Shown: one piece after another, positions 42,388 through 50,590 of the stretch
How positions within the stretch are numbered: position 1 is the first letter of the stretch
How the letters are laid out: each line of letters starts with the position of its first letter
Notes under the pieces: model-generated
Told to the model about the DNA's origin: nothing
The model's input: the letters and a program-made list of their open reading frames with translations, nothing else
Database searches by the model: none
Made by a program: the position numbers and the translations under genes
NCBI GenBank assembly: GCA_934749845.1
Contig: CAKVHQ010000007.1
Coordinates: 1 to 60,701, forward strand
Source of the DNA: an uncultured Clostridia bacterium
Lineage (GTDB): Bacteria > Bacillota > Clostridia > Christensenellales > UBA1242
Direction: 5' to 3'
DNA: 60,701 nt

Positions 42388-43483
42388 ATGATAATTGATA
42401 AAGAAATTGAAACGCTTAACACTTTATCGCAAAAAGTTGGCGTAATAAAGCACCGTCTTTGAAGCGGAAAATTATAACGAAGAACTTGAAAGTTTAAAAA
42501 AAGAGCAAGAAAAAGAAGATTTTTATTTAGATATTAAAAAGGTTGAAAAGGTTAACAAGCGAGTAAGATTTATCGAAAACAAGTTGCAAAAGTTTGAGAA
42601 AATTGAAAAGAGCCTATCTTCATTAAAAGATTTTGTTTCGTTACTTACCCTTGAAGACGACCAAAATTTGTATGAAGATTTTTGCAAGGAACTTAAACAA
42701 CTGGAAACTGATGTTGAGCAAAATTATCTCGACACTTTGCTAAACGGCAAGTATGACTCACTAAACGCAATAGTAACAATTCACTCGGGCGCTGGCGGAA
42801 CGGAAAGTCAGGACTGGGCAGAGATGCTTTTTAGAATGTATTCAAGATACGCCGAAAGGGCTGGCTTTAAATTGTCTGTTTTAGACATGCTAGACGGCGA
42901 CGACGCCGGAATAAAATCGGTTAGTTTTATGGTTAACGGAGAGAATGCTTACGGCTACTTGAAAGGCGAAAAGGGTATTCACAGATTGGTTAGAATTAGC
43001 CCATTCGACTCTAATTCCAGACGCCACACTTCGTTTGCAAGTGTTGATGTTATGCCAGAAATTATTTCCAGCGAAGAAATTAAAATAAACCCAGATGAAC
43101 TACGAGTTGACACATACCGAAGCAGTGGCGCGGGTGGGCAGTACATCAACAAAACAGATAGCGCAGTAAGGCTCACTCACTTGCCAACCGGCATAGTTGT
43201 TGCTTGCCAAACCGAACGAAGCCAAATTCAAAACCGTGAAACCGCTATGAAAATGCTATACTCTAAACTTGCACAATTAAAAGAAGAAAAAGAACAAGCC
43301 GAGTTAAAAAACATTCAAGGCGACTTAAAGAAAATTGAATGGGGTAGCCAAATAAGGTCATATGTGTTTTGCCCATACACCATGGTTAAAGACCACCGCA
43401 CAAACTACGAAACGGCAAACATTCAACTTGTTATGGACGGCGACATTCAACCTTTCATAAACGAATATTTAAAAAGAAAGTAG
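42388..43483 (+). CDS. prfB: Peptide chain release factor 2, expressed by programmed +1 frameshift
   Basis: RF2 releases peptides at UAA and UGA. The first 24 codons end in CTT at 42457-42459, followed by an in-frame TGA (42460-42462). Skipping the T at 42460 gives a GAA-GCG-GAA continuation and a 364-residue protein, the normal RF2 length. RF2 hallmarks are present: SPF tripeptide in RISPFDSNSRRHTSF and the GGQ loop in SGAGGQYINKT, HLPTGIVVACQTERSQ. Low RF2 favours the shift and so autoregulates synthesis. The Shine-Dalgarno-like stimulator (AGGGGG in enterics) is missing: only AAAG lies upstream. The start follows TAGGAG. UGA is therefore a stop in this organism. Confidence 0.95.
42457..42462 (+). 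promoter_or_regulatory. Programmed frameshift site of prfB
   Basis: CTT TGA slip site: P-site tRNA-Leu re-pairs from CUU to UUU and reads GAA next. This is the universal RF2 slip sequence. The upstream spacer lacks a clear internal Shine-Dalgarno. Confidence 0.9.
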
Positions 43484-43501
43484 AGCAATCTACTTTTTTT
43501 A
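43475..43501 (+). terminator. Terminator of prfB
   Basis: Stem AAAGTAGA / TCTACTTT followed by T, overlapping the stop. Confidence 0.8.
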
Positions 43502-43507
43502 TTCCTA

Positions 43508-43535
43508 TTGACAATAAGAAATTTTGTGATAATAT
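43508..43535 (+). promoter_or_regulatory. Leaderless promoter of the third HExxH gene
   Basis: TTGACA, 16-bp spacer, TAATAT; six bases before the ATG, no ribosome site. A register shift of one base is possible. Confidence 0.7.
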
Positions 43536-43541
43536 ATTTAT

Positions 43542-44615
43542 ATGGAAAAAAATATTTATAACGACTTACCTATATATTTTCAAAACTTTTTTGATTCGTA
43601 TAATTTTATTCCGCAAAATTACTATGAAGCAAATAATTTTATAAAGTCGGTTTATCAACTTGATTTTAATAATTCGTTTGTTGTGGATTTTAAGCAACCA
43701 CTTCAACATAAAGGGCATGAACTTTCGTCAATTAAAGTGAACCCAGAAAACCCTTTTGTTGCGTTTGTTCCAGAATTTTGGGCTATGCTTGATGAAACGC
43801 AAAAGTTAAACAGCGTTGGCATGGCATTTAACTACTTTTCAAATAGTTTTGGCTTAAACAAAGAAAATAAAGTGAACCTTGGTTTTGTTATGACAAAAGG
43901 GCAGGAAAAATCACTAGGATTTTTTTCTCCACAAAACAACCTTGTGTCAATTAACATGGAGCATGTTTTTAAAACAAAAAGCCCTCTTGAAATTGTTTCA
44001 ACCATAAGACACGAACTTGAACATGCAAGGCAAGAAATATTGTGCGGGCAACTTAAAGAAGAAGACATTAACGATTTAACTTTAAATGACAAAATTTTAA
44101 TTGCGTCAAAAGGTTCATCTAAATTTGTTAATAGCATAAACGATTTTATTTTCAACATTTCTTGTATGCCTGCTGATGATGTGGCTTCAATGCTCGAGTT
44201 AGAGCCTCAAGATGTTAGAAAAATCACACATGCGTTTTTTGAGTCTCGTAGCGATTTAAACAAATTGATTTTTTATATCTATACTTTAAATTTGGGCGAA
44301 AAAGGAGCATTTAACAAGGGCTATAAAGTTTCTGCCCAACTAAACAAAGAATTTGATTTAAACGAAGATGTTCCTTCAACTTTAACTACCACTCAAGAAA
44401 GAATCAAAAGTTGTGGCTTTAATTTTACCCCACAAGATGAACAAGAACTAATTAAACTTGAAACAAGTTTTTCACTTCCAATTTCTCCAACAGAAAAAAT
44501 GGAATGCTTTAAATATTTTCTTAATGTTTACTTAAATCACGGAGTAACAAAAGAGTTTGATGCTTTCGATTTTGAAGAAAGATTAAACCAACAAATAGAA
44601 CTACAGCAGGAATAA
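43542..44615 (+). CDS. Putative HExxH zinc-metallopeptidase-like protein, distant third paralogue
   Basis: Family not recognised. 357 residues, soluble. The zinc motif is HELEH in IRHELEHARQ (about 155-160). The layout mirrors the tandem pair at 24-27 kb: an N-terminal FIPQNYYEANNF segment equals their FVPQTLDDVNNF, followed by a NPENPFVAF block and then the helix with HExxH, but overall identity is low. A third ligand may be E in FFESRSDLN. The C-terminal third differs. No signal peptide. It is also served by a leaderless promoter, so the three genes share both fold and expression style. Confidence 0.75.
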   Translation: MEKNIYNDLPIYFQNFFDSYNFIPQNYYEANNFIKSVYQLDFNNSFVVDFKQPLQHKGHELSSIKVNPENPFVAFVPEFWAMLDETQKLNSVGMAFNYFSNSFGLNKENKVNLGFVMTKGQEKSLGFFSPQNNLVSINMEHVFKTKSPLEIVSTIRHELEHARQEILCGQLKEEDINDLTLNDKILIASKGSSKFVNSINDFIFNISCMPADDVASMLELEPQDVRKITHAFFESRSDLNKLIFYIYTLNLGEKGAFNKGYKVSAQLNKEFDLNEDVPSTLTTTQERIKSCGFNFTPQDEQELIKLETSFSLPISPTEKMECFKYFLNVYLNHGVTKEFDAFDFEERLNQQIELQQE

Positions 44616-44632
44616 AATATTTTATAAATAAC

Positions 44633-44666
44633 AAAGAGTTTTACAGCAAAGTAAGACTCTTTTTTG
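44633..44666 (+). terminator. Terminator of the third HExxH gene
   Basis: Stem AAAGAGTTTTAC / GTAAGACTCTTT with T run. Confidence 0.8.
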
Positions 44667-44703
44667 TTACATAAAAATAGCACAAAGCACTGACACATAA
44701 GCC

Positions 44704-44731
44704 TTGACTTTGAAAAATCTTGTAATAGAAT
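44704..44731 (+). promoter_or_regulatory. Promoter of the toxin-24-like/DUF4417 pair
   Basis: TTGACT, 16-bp spacer, TAGAAT; a strong ribosome site GGAGGTGAT lies about 50 bases downstream. Confidence 0.75.
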
Positions 44732-44796
44732 GGGAGTGAAACATATAAAAATTGCTATGCTAAAAAACTAACACAATTAAGAATGGAGGTGATATA

Positions 44797-45090
44797 ATGG
44801 GAGCAGGTGGTGTGCCTAATAGAACAATTGAACGAGTCAATGGAAAGCGTGGCGACTTGCCAACGAGTGGGGCAAAACCAAATTCTAGATATGACTTGTA
44901 TGTAAATGGTAAGAAAGTACAAAGCAGATGGTTTGATTCAAATGAAAGAGTTTTAAGGAATAGGGATTATAATCATCAAGATGCACATAAAAATCACAAA
45001 TTTCCCCATGATCATAATTGGAGTTGGGATAAGGGATTTCCTATGAGAAATCCTGAAAATTTAGAACCCAATTATGATATATTTGATTAA
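44797..45090 (+). CDS. Small polymorphic-toxin-like protein (toxin type 24-like domain)
   Basis: 97 residues. The sequence RYDLYVNGKKVQSRWFDSN, then RNRDYNHQDAHKNHKFPHDHNW, resembles the C-terminal domain named toxin 24 in polymorphic toxins (motif R-x-x-D-Y-x-H ... H-x-F-P-H-x-H). The His-rich HKFPHDHNW could be the metal or catalytic site. Here the domain stands alone with a full ribosome site (GGAGGTGAT) and no export domain. It is followed 13 bases on by the DUF4417 gene, so the pair may be co-expressed. Whether it is a toxin, a toxin remnant or a phage-derived protein is open. Confidence 0.6.
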   Translation: MGAGGVPNRTIERVNGKRGDLPTSGAKPNSRYDLYVNGKKVQSRWFDSNERVLRNRDYNHQDAHKNHKFPHDHNWSWDKGFPMRNPENLEPNYDIFD

Positions 45091-45103
45091 GAGGAGAAGA
45101 ATA

Positions 45104-46300
45104 ATGACGAAAGAATTAAGCGACTACGAAATTGATAAGCAGAAGAAAAAGCAATTGTTGGTTAGAAATGAATTTCTATATCATGGTAATTCTGTGGGGA
45201 AGTATAATTTCCCATTAATAAAAAAACAGAATATAGATGTAGAAAAAATAAAATTTTTAAGTTATTCTAATACAAAAAAGGATGATAATGAAAATAAAGA
45301 TAAAACCATTCATTTTTTCACATATGATTGGAAATTTGAAAATGTATATGAGAATCCAGAAGAAGAGTTAAAAAAATTAAGTCAATATTTTTGCTTGCTT
45401 AGTCCAGATTTTAGTATTTTTACAAATATGCCACGGGCACTTCAAATTGAAAGTGTCTTTAAAAATCGCTGGTGTGGTGCTTACTGGCAAAGCAATAACT
45501 TAAATGTTATCCCAACAGTTAGTTGGGGAGATGAAAGCACCTTTGAATTTTGTTTTGATGGAGTTGAGAAGGGGTCAATTGTTGCTGTATGTACTTATTA
45601 TAGAGAGAATTGTGAAGAAGAATTTATGCTTGGCTACAATGAAATGTTAAAAAGAATTAAGCCTAGTTTGGTTATTTGTTATGATGAGCCTTTCAAGTCA
45701 ATGACTGGCAAAATAAAAGAGTTTTTACCAACAACTTACGAGTGGACAAAGCATTTGGATTGGAAAGATGCAATACAATTTAAATGGGAAAAACAAAATA
45801 GAAATATTTCAGGGCTAAATGCTAAAGATTTTTGTTTTTTTAAATATGATGACCCTTATGCAAAAGAGCAATTAACAAAATGTTCAATTTGTGGAAGCGT
45901 TGCCTTGCAAGACCAATGTGGAAATGGTGAATGTAAAAAATGTGGATGGAAATTTAGTAAAGGGGAACAAGAATTAGAAAAAAACGCTGGCGTAAGTTAC
46001 CCAATGTTGGTTACACCTACCACAGCTAAAGAACAATATAAAAAGGGATTGCCTTTTAAAGCTACATTTAAAGAATTTGTAAATGGTTTATATTTTTACA
46101 GCGAAATGCTTTTTGAATATAATAAAAAAATATATGAAGTATTTTTAAAGAAAGATTATACAATAGTTTTTTGTTCTAAAGATATGCAACAAGAGTATAA
46201 AACAAGGCAGGATTTTGAAGAAAAAGCCAATATAAACGGAATTCTGTTAAGCGAATTATGGAGTGAGATTGACAAACCTTCGTTTATGTTCTGTGAGTAA
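45104..46300 (+). CDS. DUF4417 protein with C-terminal zinc ribbon and extra domain
   Basis: 398 residues from the ATG that follows AGGAGAAG; an earlier frame from 45074 overlaps the upstream gene. Residues 50-240 show the DUF4417 pattern (YDWKFENVYENPEEEL, LSPDFSIFTNMPRALQ, FKNRWCGAYWQSNN, VIPTVSWGDESTFEFCF). A zinc ribbon follows at about 265-295 (CSICGSVALQDQCGNGECKKC, shortened here), then an unknown helical region. DUF4417 occurs in phages and mobile elements with unknown role. The ribbon and C-terminal region are additions. It forms a probable operon with the toxin-24-like gene. Confidence 0.75.
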   Translation: MTKELSDYEIDKQKKKQLLVRNEFLYHGNSVGKYNFPLIKKQNIDVEKIKFLSYSNTKKDDNENKDKTIHFFTYDWKFENVYENPEEELKKLSQYFCLLSPDFSIFTNMPRALQIESVFKNRWCGAYWQSNNLNVIPTVSWGDESTFEFCFDGVEKGSIVAVCTYYRENCEEEFMLGYNEMLKRIKPSLVICYDEPFKSMTGKIKEFLPTTYEWTKHLDWKDAIQFKWEKQNRNISGLNAKDFCFFKYDDPYAKEQLTKCSICGSVALQDQCGNGECKKCGWKFSKGEQELEKNAGVSYPMLVTPTTAKEQYKKGLPFKATFKEFVNGLYFYSEMLFEYNKKIYEVFLKKDYTIVFCSKDMQQEYKTRQDFEEKANINGILLSELWSEIDKPSFMFCE

Positions 46301-46514
46301 AATGGATTAAAGATAGCATATAGATTATTATCACTAAATTTAACTCGGGACAAAAGTTTTATATTTGTATATTAAATAGTCCAAATTTAAAAGACCATAA
46401 ATTTAAGTTATTATAATTTATCCAGTGAATGGCAACCCAACAAATGATATCAAATTGCTTGCCTTTTAACTATTGTTTATGCTATATTAAATAGCGTTTT
46501 TAATAGGAGAAAAT

Positions 46515-48902
46515 ATGATACAAGAATTTGAAAAACATTATAATGGTGCTTTAGTTGAAAAAGACATGCAAAAATACTGGACAGATAACGAAATTTATAA
46601 ATTTAGGCGTGATGGTTCAAAAAAACTTTTTTCTATTGACACTCCTCCTCCAACAGTAAATGGTAAATTACATATTGGACATATTTTTAGTTATACACAA
46701 GCAGAAATGGTTGCTAGATATAAAAGGATGCAAGGCTTTAATGTTTATTATCCTTTTGGCTTTGATGATAACGGTCTTCCTTCGGAAAGATTGGTTGAAA
46801 GAGAAAATAACATAAAGGCTGCTGATGTGGCAAGAAGTGTTTTTTGTGAAAAGTGTGTTGAAACAACACAAAAATACGAGCAAGAATTTAAAAGTTTGTG
46901 GCAATCTCTTGGCTTTTCTTGCGATTGGGATTTGTGCTACAGCACTGTAAGTAAAACTTCACAAAAATTGTCCCAAAAAATGTTTATTGAACTTGCTAAA
47001 AAGGGTAATGCATACTTTAAAGAATCTCCTGTTCTTTGGTGTACAGAATGTCAAACATCAATAGCGCAAGCCGAACTTGAAACAAAAGATATTGACTCAT
47101 ATTTTAACTACATTCCTTTCATGGTAAATGGCAAATCAATTACTGTTGCAACAACTAGACCAGAATTGCTATATGGTGTGGTTTGCGTTTTCGTTAATCC
47201 AACAGATGAAAGATATTGCGACTTGATAGGCAAAAAAGCAACTGTTCCTTTATATAACTTTGAAGTTCCAGTTATAGCAGATGAAAAAGTTCAAAAAGAC
47301 AAAGGAACTGGAGTTGTTATGTGCGCAACATTTGGTGATATCACAGATACTGAATGGTGGGAAAACTACAAACTTCCTTATAAAAAAGTTATATTACCAA
47401 ATGGCACTATAGCAGAAGATGTACCTTATATTGCTGGAATGAATGTTCTTCAAGCAAGAAAAGAAGTAGTAAGACTTCTTGAGGAAAACAATCTTTTAAT
47501 TAAGAGCGAAAAGATAACCCATGCAGTTGCTGTTCACGAAAGATGCGGAACACCAGTTGAGATTATACCATCAAAACAATGGTATATTGATGTGTTGAGC
47601 CACAAAGAAAAACTTCTTGAAATGGGAAATCAAATAAAGTGGAATCCTGCCTCAATGCAAGTTAGATATAACTTATGGGTAGAGAATTTAAAATGGGATT
47701 GGTGTATTTCAAGACAAAGATTTTTTGGTGTGCCATTTCCTGTTTGGTATTGTAAAAATTGTGGTAAACCAGTTTATGCAAAGGAAGAAGATTTACCAGT
47801 TAATCCGTTAGAGAAAAACTATAATGGAGTTTGTGAGTGTGGATGTAATGAATTCGTGCCAGAAAAAGCAGTTTTAGACACTTGGGCAACATCTTCAATT
47901 TCTCCATTATTAAACAGAGAAATTGCTTCCCTTAATGGAATAAATAAAGAAGAATTTCTTCCAATGGGTGTTAGAACTCAAGCACATGAAATTATTAGAA
48001 CTTGGGCATTCTATTCTATTGTTAGAAGTTTGTATCACACAAATGATATTCCATGGAAAGAAATCATGCTAAGCGGTATTGTTTACGCAAAACCAGGTGA
48101 AAAAATTAGTAAATCAAAAAACAATTCAACTTTGTCGCCACAACAACTAATAGAAAAATGCACTGCAGATTATATTAGATACGGCACAGCAAACGTAAAA
48201 CTTGGCGTTGACACATATTTTGATGAACAAGATGTTGTTGATGTTTCAAGACGCTTTATGACTAAACTTTGGAATTCATGTAAATTTGTTTTATCACACT
48301 TACATGATTTTAATATCAATGAAGATGTAGAGTTGCTTCCAATTGATAAATGGATTGTAGAAAAAACAAACAGAACCATTAAAGAAGCACAAGGCTACTT
48401 GGATAATTACGAAGTTGCTCTTGCAAGAAAAACAATAGACGAGTTCTTTTGGAGTGATTTCTGTAATAATTATATCGAAATTGTTAAGGAACGATTATAT
48501 AAGCCAGAAATTCACGGAGTTGAAAATAGAAAATCAGCACAAAAAGCAAGTTTCTATGCAATATTTAACATTTTAAAAATGTACTCGATATATGTACCAC
48601 ACATAACAGAGTATATTTACCTTAAAGGTTTCAAAGATTTTGTGGGAGAAAAATCCATACATTTAACATTATGGCCACAAGTTCAAACATTTGATGATGA
48701 AATTTTAGAGTTTGGTAAATTGTTTGTAAATCTTGTTGAGGATGTTAGAAGATATAAAACTCAAAATGGATTATCCATGAAAAGTGAAATTGAAAAAATT
48801 GAGATAAACGCTCCTCAAAAGTTTGAAAAGTATTTTAAATTGACAGAAAAAGATTTAGTTGCTTGCACAAATGTTTTAAAAATTGTTTATAATTTGAAAT
48901 AA
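46515..48902 (+). CDS. valS: Valine--tRNA ligase, short archaeal-like type
   Basis: 795 residues. Class I motifs: HIGH in PPPTVNGKLHIGHIFS, KISKS in GEKISKSKNN, and the ValS-type FDDNGLPSERLVE. CP1 editing domain at about 180-330 (ATTRPELLYGV ... GTGVVMCATFGD). DWCISRQRFFGVPFPVWYC, then WATSSISPLLN and TQAHEIIRTWAFY identify ValS. It lacks the C-terminal coiled coil (about 80 residues) that most bacterial ValS use to hold tRNA, which fits the archaeal-like or type-2 form. A ribosome site TAGGAG precedes it; there is no T-box in the 210-base leader. It may be a second, acquired ValS next to mobile-type genes. Confidence 0.9.
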   Translation: MIQEFEKHYNGALVEKDMQKYWTDNEIYKFRRDGSKKLFSIDTPPPTVNGKLHIGHIFSYTQAEMVARYKRMQGFNVYYPFGFDDNGLPSERLVERENNIKAADVARSVFCEKCVETTQKYEQEFKSLWQSLGFSCDWDLCYSTVSKTSQKLSQKMFIELAKKGNAYFKESPVLWCTECQTSIAQAELETKDIDSYFNYIPFMVNGKSITVATTRPELLYGVVCVFVNPTDERYCDLIGKKATVPLYNFEVPVIADEKVQKDKGTGVVMCATFGDITDTEWWENYKLPYKKVILPNGTIAEDVPYIAGMNVLQARKEVVRLLEENNLLIKSEKITHAVAVHERCGTPVEIIPSKQWYIDVLSHKEKLLEMGNQIKWNPASMQVRYNLWVENLKWDWCISRQRFFGVPFPVWYCKNCGKPVYAKEEDLPVNPLEKNYNGVCECGCNEFVPEKAVLDTWATSSISPLLNREIASLNGINKEEFLPMGVRTQAHEIIRTWAFYSIVRSLYHTNDIPWKEIMLSGIVYAKPGEKISKSKNNSTLSPQQLIEKCTADYIRYGTANVKLGVDTYFDEQDVVDVSRRFMTKLWNSCKFVLSHLHDFNINEDVELLPIDKWIVEKTNRTIKEAQGYLDNYEVALARKTIDEFFWSDFCNNYIEIVKERLYKPEIHGVENRKSAQKASFYAIFNILKMYSIYVPHITEYIYLKGFKDFVGEKSIHLTLWPQVQTFDDEILEFGKLFVNLVEDVRRYKTQNGLSMKSEIEKIEINAPQKFEKYFKLTEKDLVACTNVLKIVYNLK

Positions 48903-48910
48903 TTTATAAA

Positions 48911-48945
48911 GAAAATTGCTATTTTAAAAATGGCAATTTTTTTTA
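48911..48945 (+). terminator. Terminator of valS
   Basis: Stem AAAATTGC / GCAATTTT followed by T. Confidence 0.75.
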
Positions 48946-49062
48946 TTGTAAATTTCAAAAGGCAATTTTAGTTTGATTAAATCATTATAAAAAGATACTA
49001 AAAATTTTCATTATTACATTTATTAAAGAATTGGACTAATGCAAATTAGCAGAAATAAAAAA

Positions 49063-49089
49063 TGATGCAAAAAGCATCTCTTTTTTATT
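49063..49089 (+). terminator. Isolated hairpin and T run upstream of tsaD
   Basis: GATGC-AAAAA-GCATC followed by TCTTTTTT; no gene ends here, so it may be the remnant of a lost gene or a second valS terminator. Confidence 0.5.
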
Positions 49090-49137
49090 ATTCACTCGTT
49101 TCAAATATAATTTATTATTTTGTTTTTTGTTAATAAT

Positions 49138-49165
49138 TTGTCTTTTAAAAAATTTGGAGTATAAT
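49138..49165 (+). promoter_or_regulatory. Leaderless promoter of tsaD
   Basis: TTGTCT, 16-bp spacer, TATAAT; six bases before the ATG at 49172. Confidence 0.7.
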
Positions 49166-49171
49166 ATAGTC

Positions 49172-50326
49172 ATGGAATACGAAAAGAAAGTTGAAGAAAA
49201 GTTAAAAGAAATTAAACAAAAACAAGCCGATGGTGACGATATTTATGTGCTTGGAATTGAATCTAGTTGCGACGAAACCAGCATAGCAGTTTTAAAAAAT
49301 GGTAGAGAAGTTTTAAGCAATGTTATTTCCAGCCAAATTGAAATTCACAAGCGTTTTGGCGGAGTTGTGCCAGAAGTGGCAAGCCGAAACCATGTTCTTT
49401 GCATCGACAATGTTTTAAATGAAGCAATAGAAAAAGCAAACCAAACTTTGCTTGATAATTATAAGCAAACTCTAAACAGAGAATTAACAGATATAGAAGT
49501 TAAAAAATATGGGTTTGATTTAAGCAAAATAGATGCTGTTTGCGTAACCTATGGTGCAGGTCTTGTTGGTGCGCTTATGGTTGGAGTTAACTTTGCAAAG
49601 TCACTTGCATATTCTCTTGGTGTACCCCTTGTTGCCGTTAATCACATTAAAGGTCACATATCCGCAAACTATATTTCTCATAAGCAGTTGGAGCCACCAT
49701 TCATTTGCTTGGTTGTTAGTGGTGGTCACACCGCAATACTTAGAATTGACGACTATCTTAATCACACTCTAATTGGCGAAACGCTAGATGACGCAATAGG
49801 AGAAGCCTTCGACAAAGTTGCAAGAGTGGTTGGGCTTGGTTATCCGGGCGGACCAAAAATAGATAAACTTGCAAAAGTGGGCGAAAATTGCATACAATTT
49901 ACACATAAGTCCAATTTGGATAAAACATATAATGTAAGTTATAGCGGACTTAAAACTGCGGTTATAAACTATGTTCACAAACTTGAACAAAATGGTGAAG
50001 AAATAAACATAGAAAACATTTGCACCAGTTTTGAACACCAAGCAGTTGATATGCTTGTTGAAAAAGCAATAAAGGCAACCAAAAACTATGGCATTAAAAA
50101 AATTGCCATGGCAGGTGGAGTTGCCGCTAACAGTTACTTGCGTGAAAAATTAACACAAGAAGCAACAAACAATAATATAGAAGTGTTTTATCCACCAATG
50201 GCTCTTTGCACCGATAACGCTGCCATGATTGGTTGCTGTGGTTATTATAATTTAATAAATAATTATTCTATTGCAGACTTGTCGTTGTCGCCAGACCCAA
50301 GTTTAAAACTCAGCAAAGGAAAATAG
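49172..50326 (+). CDS. tsaD: tRNA N6-adenosine threonylcarbamoyltransferase TsaD
   Basis: 384 residues from ATG 49172; the frame is open upstream to 49127, but the -10 box ends six bases before this ATG. TsaD makes the t6A37 modification with TsaB and TsaE. Motifs: GIESSCDETSIAV (ATP/metal), VAVNHIKGHISANY, VVSGGHTAI, GEAFDKVARVVGLGYPGG, AGGVAANSYLREK. A 20-residue charged N-terminal extension and an insertion near residue 100-120 (NYKQTLNRELTDIEVKKYGF) make it longer than E. coli TsaD. Confidence 0.95.
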   Translation: MEYEKKVEEKLKEIKQKQADGDDIYVLGIESSCDETSIAVLKNGREVLSNVISSQIEIHKRFGGVVPEVASRNHVLCIDNVLNEAIEKANQTLLDNYKQTLNRELTDIEVKKYGFDLSKIDAVCVTYGAGLVGALMVGVNFAKSLAYSLGVPLVAVNHIKGHISANYISHKQLEPPFICLVVSGGHTAILRIDDYLNHTLIGETLDDAIGEAFDKVARVVGLGYPGGPKIDKLAKVGENCIQFTHKSNLDKTYNVSYSGLKTAVINYVHKLEQNGEEINIENICTSFEHQAVDMLVEKAIKATKNYGIKKIAMAGGVAANSYLREKLTQEATNNNIEVFYPPMALCTDNAAMIGCCGYYNLINNYSIADLSLSPDPSLKLSKGK

Positions 50327-50360
50327 AAAAAGGCACAAAATTTAGTTGTGCTTTTTTTAT
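50325..50360 (+). terminator. Terminator of tsaD
   Basis: Stem AAAAGGCACAA / TTGTGCTTTTTT. Confidence 0.85.
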
Positions 50361-50414
50361 ATAATTTTTAAATGAGTATTGACATTTGAATGATGGTGTG
50401 CCATTTTTTAAGAA

Positions 50415-50495
50415 ATGAAAACCGCATTAAAACACTATAAAGCAGAATATGAAAGAGTAGAAATAGAACTTAAATCTAATGAAGAAACAAAGTAA
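50415..50495 (+). pseudogene. Short ORF relic with a decayed leaderless promoter
   Basis: 26 codons (MKTALKHYKAEYERVEIELK and on to a TAA), charged and helical. A TTGACA at 50379-50384 lies where the -35 of a leaderless gene would be, but the -10 position reads ATTTTT. No ribosome site. Either a peptide gene or the stub of a lost gene. Confidence 0.4.
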
Positions 50496-50502
50496 TAAAT
50501 AT

Positions 50503-50534
50503 AAAAAAGAAAGCGTAAATTGCTTTCTTTTTTT
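50503..50534. terminator. Bidirectional terminator
   Basis: Stem AAAAAAGAAAGC / GCTTTCTTTTTT between the short relic and the convergent membrane-protein gene. Confidence 0.8.
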
Positions 50535-50590
50535 GTGTATTGAGATTTTGTCTTATTTTTAAAAACTATTTATTGAGAATAATTATCAAA

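Noticed and set aside
42388..43483. Recoding of UGA to Trp
   Set aside because: RF2 is encoded, its frameshift needs UGA to act as stop, and conserved Trp positions in rnr, glyQS and valS use TGG.
44797..45090. HNH endonuclease
   Set aside because: The His-rich end (HKFPHDHNW) lacks the spaced H-N-H pattern and Cys pairs; the toxin-24-like pattern fits better.
46301..46514. Riboswitch in the valS leader
   Set aside because: AT-rich with no conserved core of a known class; no confident fold by eye.
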